This document shows positions 22,615-26,258 of a stretch of 26,258 nt of DNA, piece by piece. How positions within the stretch are numbered: position 1 is the stretch's first letter; each line of letters begins with the position of its first letter. Made by a program: the position numbers and the translations under genes. Under the pieces are notes generated by a model. That model was not told the origin of the DNA. It worked only from the letters and a program-made list of their open reading frames with translations, and ran no database searches. The stretch spans positions 1-26,258 of the forward strand of contig JAEZJZ010000011.1 of assembly GCA_023436245.1 (NCBI GenBank), written 5' to 3'. Source of the stretch: Bacillota bacterium (lineage in GTDB: Bacteria > Bacillota > UBA994 > UBA5500).

Positions 22615-22638
22615 GTAGGGGTCGCATGCATGCGACCC
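22615..22638 (+). repeat. REP-like palindrome with GTAG
   Basis: GTAG (22615-22618) directly precedes a palindrome at 22619-22638, identical in sequence to the one at 4055-4074. Apart from these palindromes and the terminator, the 363-base spacer before mltG holds no gene I can support. A TATAAT at 22398 has no good -35. Confidence 0.75.
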
Positions 22639-22706
22639 GCCGCGCTGTCGCAGCCTTCAGGAGAAACGCTGTCTGAACACTCTCCGGCGGGTCGGGGGAG
22701 GAGCTT

Positions 22707-23801
22707 ATGGTGAAAACTACAAACAGGCGGAATATTGGTTCTGCCCTTACTCATCTTCGGTTCGGCCGGCTGCTCCTGCTGCTGGCCCTGGTCGTGGCCG
22801 TGCTCGCACCACTGGTGTGGGCCGCGTCGATCAGTCCAGCGCAGTGGTGGGGCGAGGCAGAGGTGCAGCGGATCAACATTGCACCTGGAGCTACGGCGCG
22901 CACAATTTCAGAGCAACTGCAGTCGGCCAGGCTGATTCGCAGCGCTGGCGCTTTCCGGCTGCTCGGCCGGCTCACCGGTACCAGCGGCAGCATCAAAGCC
23001 GGCGTCTATGACGTCTCTCCCAAGGAGGGGACGCTCGCCATCCTGCGGCGCCTGAACAGCGGCGACGATGTCGATCTGTCGGTGAAGGTAACCATCCCCG
23101 AGGGTTTCACCGTCAAGAAGATCGCCAGTGCGCTGGAGGCGGCGGGTATTCTGCCAGCCAAGGACTTCCTGGAGTACTTGCAGACTGCTCCGCTGCCTTA
23201 CGAGTTCCTGGAACAGCAACTCAGCCAGGTTGATCGGTCACGACGCTTCGAAGGACTGCTTTTCCCGGACAGCTACCACCTACTTCCGGGCTCCACTCCG
23301 GCAGACGTGGTCGATGTGATGACGCGGCGCTGGCGCCAGGTGGTCGAGAGCGTGTTCCCGGCAGAGGTGCTGCAGGGCGGGCAAACTAAAGACACACCAG
23401 TGCCCATGAGTCTGACCAAGCTTATTACGCTGGCTTCCATCATCGAACGGGAAGCCGTGGCGGATGAGGAGCGGGCAGTGATTTCTGGTGTCTTCTATAA
23501 CCGACTGGGGATCGACCAGGCGCTGCAATCCTGCGCCACCGTGCAGTATATTCTGGAAAAGAATAAGCCGATCTTGTCCACGGCGGACACGCAGATCGAG
23601 TCGCCCTATAACACCTATCGCAACCCCGGCCTGACGCCCGGCCCGATCGCCACGCCCGGACTGCCGTCTCTGCGAGCAGCGGCGCAGCCGGCGGCGACGG
23701 AGTATTTCTACTTCTTCGCCAAACCGGACAGTTCCGGACAACACATCTTCAGCCGCACCTTCGCCGAGCACAACCGGGCGATCGACCAGTGGTACAAGTA
23801 G
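22707..23801 (+). CDS. mltG: Endolytic murein transglycosylase MltG (YceG family)
   Basis: MltG cuts nascent peptidoglycan glycan strands near the membrane and helps set strand length. The 364-aa protein has a short basic N-terminus, one transmembrane helix (about 20-40), a LysM-like segment, and the catalytic domain with LFPDSYHL, ASIIEREA (catalytic Glu247) and SPYNTYRNPGLTPGPIATPG. The ATG has GGAGGAG about 7 bases upstream. It follows the DUF1292 gene as in Bacillus, though the methyltransferase yrrM of Bacillus is absent before the next gene. Confidence 0.96.
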   Translation: MVKTTNRRNIGSALTHLRFGRLLLLLALVVAVLAPLVWAASISPAQWWGEAEVQRINIAPGATARTISEQLQSARLIRSAGAFRLLGRLTGTSGSIKAGVYDVSPKEGTLAILRRLNSGDDVDLSVKVTIPEGFTVKKIASALEAAGILPAKDFLEYLQTAPLPYEFLEQQLSQVDRSRRFEGLLFPDSYHLLPGSTPADVVDVMTRRWRQVVESVFPAEVLQGGQTKDTPVPMSLTKLITLASIIEREAVADEERAVISGVFYNRLGIDQALQSCATVQYILEKNKPILSTADTQIESPYNTYRNPGLTPGPIATPGLPSLRAAAQPAATEYFYFFAKPDSSGQHIFSRTFAEHNRAIDQWYK

Positions 23802-23830
23802 ACCGCATGAGCCTTCGAGGAGGACCTGAC

Positions 23831-25060
23831 ATGACAATAGCAAAGAAACCCGAGTTGCTGGCCCCGGCTGGCAACTTGGAGAAGCTGCAGTTCGCCATCG
23901 AGTACGGCGCTGATGCCGTTTACTTGGGCGGTCCGGGCTGGGGACTGCGGGCCTATGCCGGGAACTTCAGCTTGGAGGAGATTGCGCAAGGTGTCCAGTT
24001 TGCGCATGCACGCGCCGCCAAGGTCTATGTCACCGTGAACATCTTCCCGCACAACAACGACCTGGTTGGCTTGGAGGAGTACCTGGCTACCTTGGCCGAG
24101 ATGGGGGTTGATGCCCTGATCATCTCCGATCCAGCCATCCTGCTCACCGCCAAGCAGACCGCGCCCAGCGTGCCCATTCACTTGAGCACCCAGGCGAACG
24201 TGGTCAACTACCGAGCGGCAGAGTTCTGGGTCAGCCAAGGAGTGGAGCGGCTGATTCTGGCCCGCGAGCTCTCCCTGGAGGAGATAGCAGCCATCCGCGG
24301 GCATACGGCGGCTGAGTTGGAGGTGTTCGTGCATGGAGCCATGTGCATCTCCTATTCCGGGCGCTGCCTGCTCAGCAACTACTTCACCGGCCGGGACGCC
24401 AACCGGGGCGAATGCGCCCAACCCTGCCGCTACAGATATGCGTTGGTGGAGGAGAAGCGACCGGGTCAATACTTCCCGATCGAGGAAGACGAGCGGGGCT
24501 CTTACATCATGAACTCGAAGGACCTCTGCCTGATCGAGCATCTGCCAAAGCTGTTGCAGCTTGGCCTGGAGGGCCTGAAGATCGAAGGCCGCATGAAGAG
24601 CGTGCACTACGTTGCCACTGTGAGCAAGATCTATCGCCAGGCGCTCGACCTCTACTGGCAGAACCCGGAGCAATATCGCTTTCAGGCGCAGTGGCTGGCG
24701 GAACTGCAGAAGGCCAGCAACCGCAGCTTCACCACTGGGTTCTATTTCGGCAAACCCGGGAGCGAAGACCATGTTTATCAAGGCGAGCTATACGCACGCC
24801 CTTACGACTTCATCGGCGTGGTCAAGTCGTATGACCCGGCCAGCGGCACGGCTCTGGTGGAACAGCGCAACAACTTCTCGGTCGGCGAGCAGGTGGAAGT
24901 GCTGCAGCCGGTGGGAGAGAACCTGCGGCTGACCGTGAGCGGTTTGACCGACGCAGAAGGACAGCCACTGCAGACCGCCAGGCATGCGCAGATGCAGGTG
25001 CGGCTGCAGAGTGACCAACCATTAGCTCCGCAGAGCCTGCTCAGGCGGCCATCTGCCTAA
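23831..25060 (+). CDS. trhP: U32 family tRNA hydroxylation protein (TrhP-like)
   Basis: Formerly called peptidase U32, this family (YegQ/TrhP in E. coli, YrrN/YrrO in Bacillus) is needed for prephenate-dependent 5-hydroxyuridine at position 34 of tRNA. The 409-aa protein begins ELLAPAGNLEKLQFAIEYGADAVY. It has the U32 signature EVFVHGAMCISYSGRCLLS at about 162-180 and further cysteines in GECAQPC, consistent with an Fe-S site. A C-terminal barrel domain (IGVVKSYDPASGTALVEQ) follows. Start: ATG 23831, seven bases after GAGGAGG, rather than ATG 23807. Gene order relative to mltG matches the Bacillus yrrL-yrrN-yrrO region. Confidence 0.9.
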   Translation: MTIAKKPELLAPAGNLEKLQFAIEYGADAVYLGGPGWGLRAYAGNFSLEEIAQGVQFAHARAAKVYVTVNIFPHNNDLVGLEEYLATLAEMGVDALIISDPAILLTAKQTAPSVPIHLSTQANVVNYRAAEFWVSQGVERLILARELSLEEIAAIRGHTAAELEVFVHGAMCISYSGRCLLSNYFTGRDANRGECAQPCRYRYALVEEKRPGQYFPIEEDERGSYIMNSKDLCLIEHLPKLLQLGLEGLKIEGRMKSVHYVATVSKIYRQALDLYWQNPEQYRFQAQWLAELQKASNRSFTTGFYFGKPGSEDHVYQGELYARPYDFIGVVKSYDPASGTALVEQRNNFSVGEQVEVLQPVGENLRLTVSGLTDAEGQPLQTARHAQMQVRLQSDQPLAPQSLLRRPSA

Positions 25061-25082
25061 CGGACTTGCACCAGACGAGGAA

Positions 25083-25109
25083 ACAGCCCGCCAGGGCTGT
25101 TTTTGTTTT
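25083..25109 (+). terminator. Intrinsic terminator after the U32 gene
   Basis: ACAGCCC (25083-25089), GCCA loop, GGGCTGT (25094-25100), then TTTTGTTTT. It ends the mltG-U32 unit. Confidence 0.92.
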
Positions 25110-25318
25110 GGACCGTTGCCGACCGGCAGGCGAATGGGGCAGATGCGTCGAATAATTAACAAAAGAGAAGATTCTGATCAAGCTACAAGAAATGGATCAG
25201 ATGCTCTGAAGAAATAGATGTAACCAAAACTGGAGTTGTGCGTCTTAGATATTGTAGAGAGACATAAGGTTGGGACAGGCAGTCACCCAACTACTACAAC
25301 ACCGGAGGATGAGCTAGA

Positions 25319-26110
25319 ATGTTGCCCATAAAGAAAGCTATTACCACCGTCGTCTTCGTCGCTTCCATGATCACGGGCTGGATGGCCCCAGAGATGGTCT
25401 TGCCGGCCAATGCACCGAGCGACGTGCCACCGATCGTGATTGCTGAGCCAGGGGAGCCGCCGGCTCCCGAGCCGACTGAGCCGAGCAGACCGCCGGTCAT
25501 TCCAGGCAAGATTTGCTACCTGACCTTCGATGACGGCCCTGATGGGCGTATCACCCCGGCCATGCTGGACGTGCTGAAGCAGTATGGCGTGAAGGCCACA
25601 TTCTTCGTGGTCGGCAGCAAGGTGGACGCCTATCCCAAGATACTGAAGCGAATCAAGGACGAGGGGCACGCCATCGCCAACCACACCTATTCCCACAATT
25701 ACGCCCACAAGCAGGACGGAGCCGCTTTTGCTGCGGATCTGGAGAAAGCCAACCGCGCTATCGAGCGGGTGACCGGCGAGCGCGCGATGATTATGCGCGT
25801 GCCGGGCGGTTCAGACAGCAGTTTCCGGCGTAATGTGCTGCCGCAGATCGCTAAGCTGGGATACCAGTACTATGACTGGAATGTTGATTCCCGCGACGCC
25901 CTCGACCGTAAGCAAACCTCGAGCCAAATGGCAGAGCGAGTGATTCGACAGGTGGCCCAACACAAGGTGGCCAACGTGCTGATGCACAGCATCAACACCC
26001 CCAAGTCGCTCGCCGCGCTGCCCGCGATCATCGAGGGCATTCAAAACCTCGGCTACGAGTTCCGCGTGATCGACGGCAGCACCACTCCGCTGCACTTCGC
26101 AGGGAACTAG
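25319..26110 (+). CDS. Secreted polysaccharide deacetylase (NodB domain)
   Basis: This predicted exported enzyme of 263 aa removes acetyl groups from a glycan, most likely peptidoglycan or a cell-wall polysaccharide. It has a signal-peptide-like N-terminus (IKKAITTVVFVASMITG, with a cleavage-like ANA near 30-32), a Pro/Glu-rich linker (about 36-62), then the NodB domain: TFDDGP (D71, D72), HTYSH (H122, H126), RVPGGS (R160), DWNVDS and a C-terminal VLMHS. All catalytic and metal residues are present. GGAGG (25304-25308) is 10 bases before the ATG. The 214-base upstream region is more A-rich than its surroundings, and no clear promoter was found. Confidence 0.92.
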   Translation: MLPIKKAITTVVFVASMITGWMAPEMVLPANAPSDVPPIVIAEPGEPPAPEPTEPSRPPVIPGKICYLTFDDGPDGRITPAMLDVLKQYGVKATFFVVGSKVDAYPKILKRIKDEGHAIANHTYSHNYAHKQDGAAFAADLEKANRAIERVTGERAMIMRVPGGSDSSFRRNVLPQIAKLGYQYYDWNVDSRDALDRKQTSSQMAERVIRQVAQHKVANVLMHSINTPKSLAALPAIIEGIQNLGYEFRVIDGSTTPLHFAGN

Positions 26111-26224
26111 GATCGGCTTTGGGACAGGGGGACGGCAGCCCGTGTGAAAACTCGAGCGCATGGAGGTTAACCACTGGACATGAAGCCACTCCGGGGCAGG
26201 GTCCTTTTCCTTTTTCGACGGAAA

Positions 26225-26258
26225 GGAGACTGGCGCGGTTATGCCAGCGCCAGTCTCC
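26225..26258. terminator. Perfect 12-bp inverted repeat at the window edge, probable terminator
   Basis: GGAGACTGGCGC (26225-26236) is the exact complement of GCGCCAGTCTCC (26247-26258), with a 10-base loop. The window ends on the last base of the stem, so a T-run cannot be seen. It is probably the terminator of the deacetylase gene. Confidence 0.55.

Overview
The window looks like a chromosomal core segment of a moderately GC-rich member of the Bacillota, probably Clostridia-like. This rests on gene order and family content, not on a database search. The order rel-dtd-MBL hydrolase-aspS-(6S RNA)-rarA-mnmA-alaS-ireB-ruvX-DUF1292-mltG-U32 is typical of Firmicutes. An alanine-type T-box, strong Shine-Dalgarno sites and short-spaced sigma-A promoters agree with it. 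All recognised genes are on the + strand. I see no transposase, phage gene, tRNA, rRNA or CRISPR array.

Layout. (1) 1-6060: (p)ppGpp synthetase/hydrolase, D-aminoacyl-tRNA deacylase, a glyoxalase-II-like hydrolase and aspartyl-tRNA synthetase, separated by spacers of about 300 bases filled with repeats. (2) 6135-7877: an overlapping three-gene operon of two DUF1538 half-size membrane proteins and a small P-II-like protein. (3) 7948-8412: two tandem 6S RNAs with their own promoters and a terminator. (4) 8617-11800: RseC-like membrane protein, thioredoxin, threonine aldolase and RarA. (5) 11996-13692: YigZ/IMPACT protein and MnmA. (6) 14060-16403: PRC-barrel protein, tiny zinc-ribbon protein, YtxH-like protein, a possible small ORF and an AI-2E-family transporter. 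(7) 16405-20136: consensus promoter, T-box leader, a nucleoside phosphorylase-superfamily gene and alaS. (8) 20262-25060: IreB, an aldo/keto reductase with a ferredoxin tail, RuvX, DUF1292 protein, MltG and a U32 (TrhP-like) tRNA hydroxylation protein. (9) 25319-26110: a secreted polysaccharide deacetylase.

The genes mostly serve translation and its quality control (aspS, alaS, dtd, mnmA, trhP-like), stress and growth-rate control (rel, 6S RNA), genome maintenance (rarA, ruvX), cell envelope work (mltG, deacetylase, IreB) and redox functions (trx, RseC-like, Fe-S aldo/keto reductase).

The most unusual content is in the spacers. One family is a two-hairpin element whose stems differ between copies by compensating changes. 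It often ends in a GGAGG that serves as the ribosome binding site of the next gene. The second family is GC-rich palindromes with a GTAG tetranucleotide on one side, the signature of REP sequences mobilised by RAYT/TnpA-REP transposases. Some occur as inverted pairs. The two families share several spacers.
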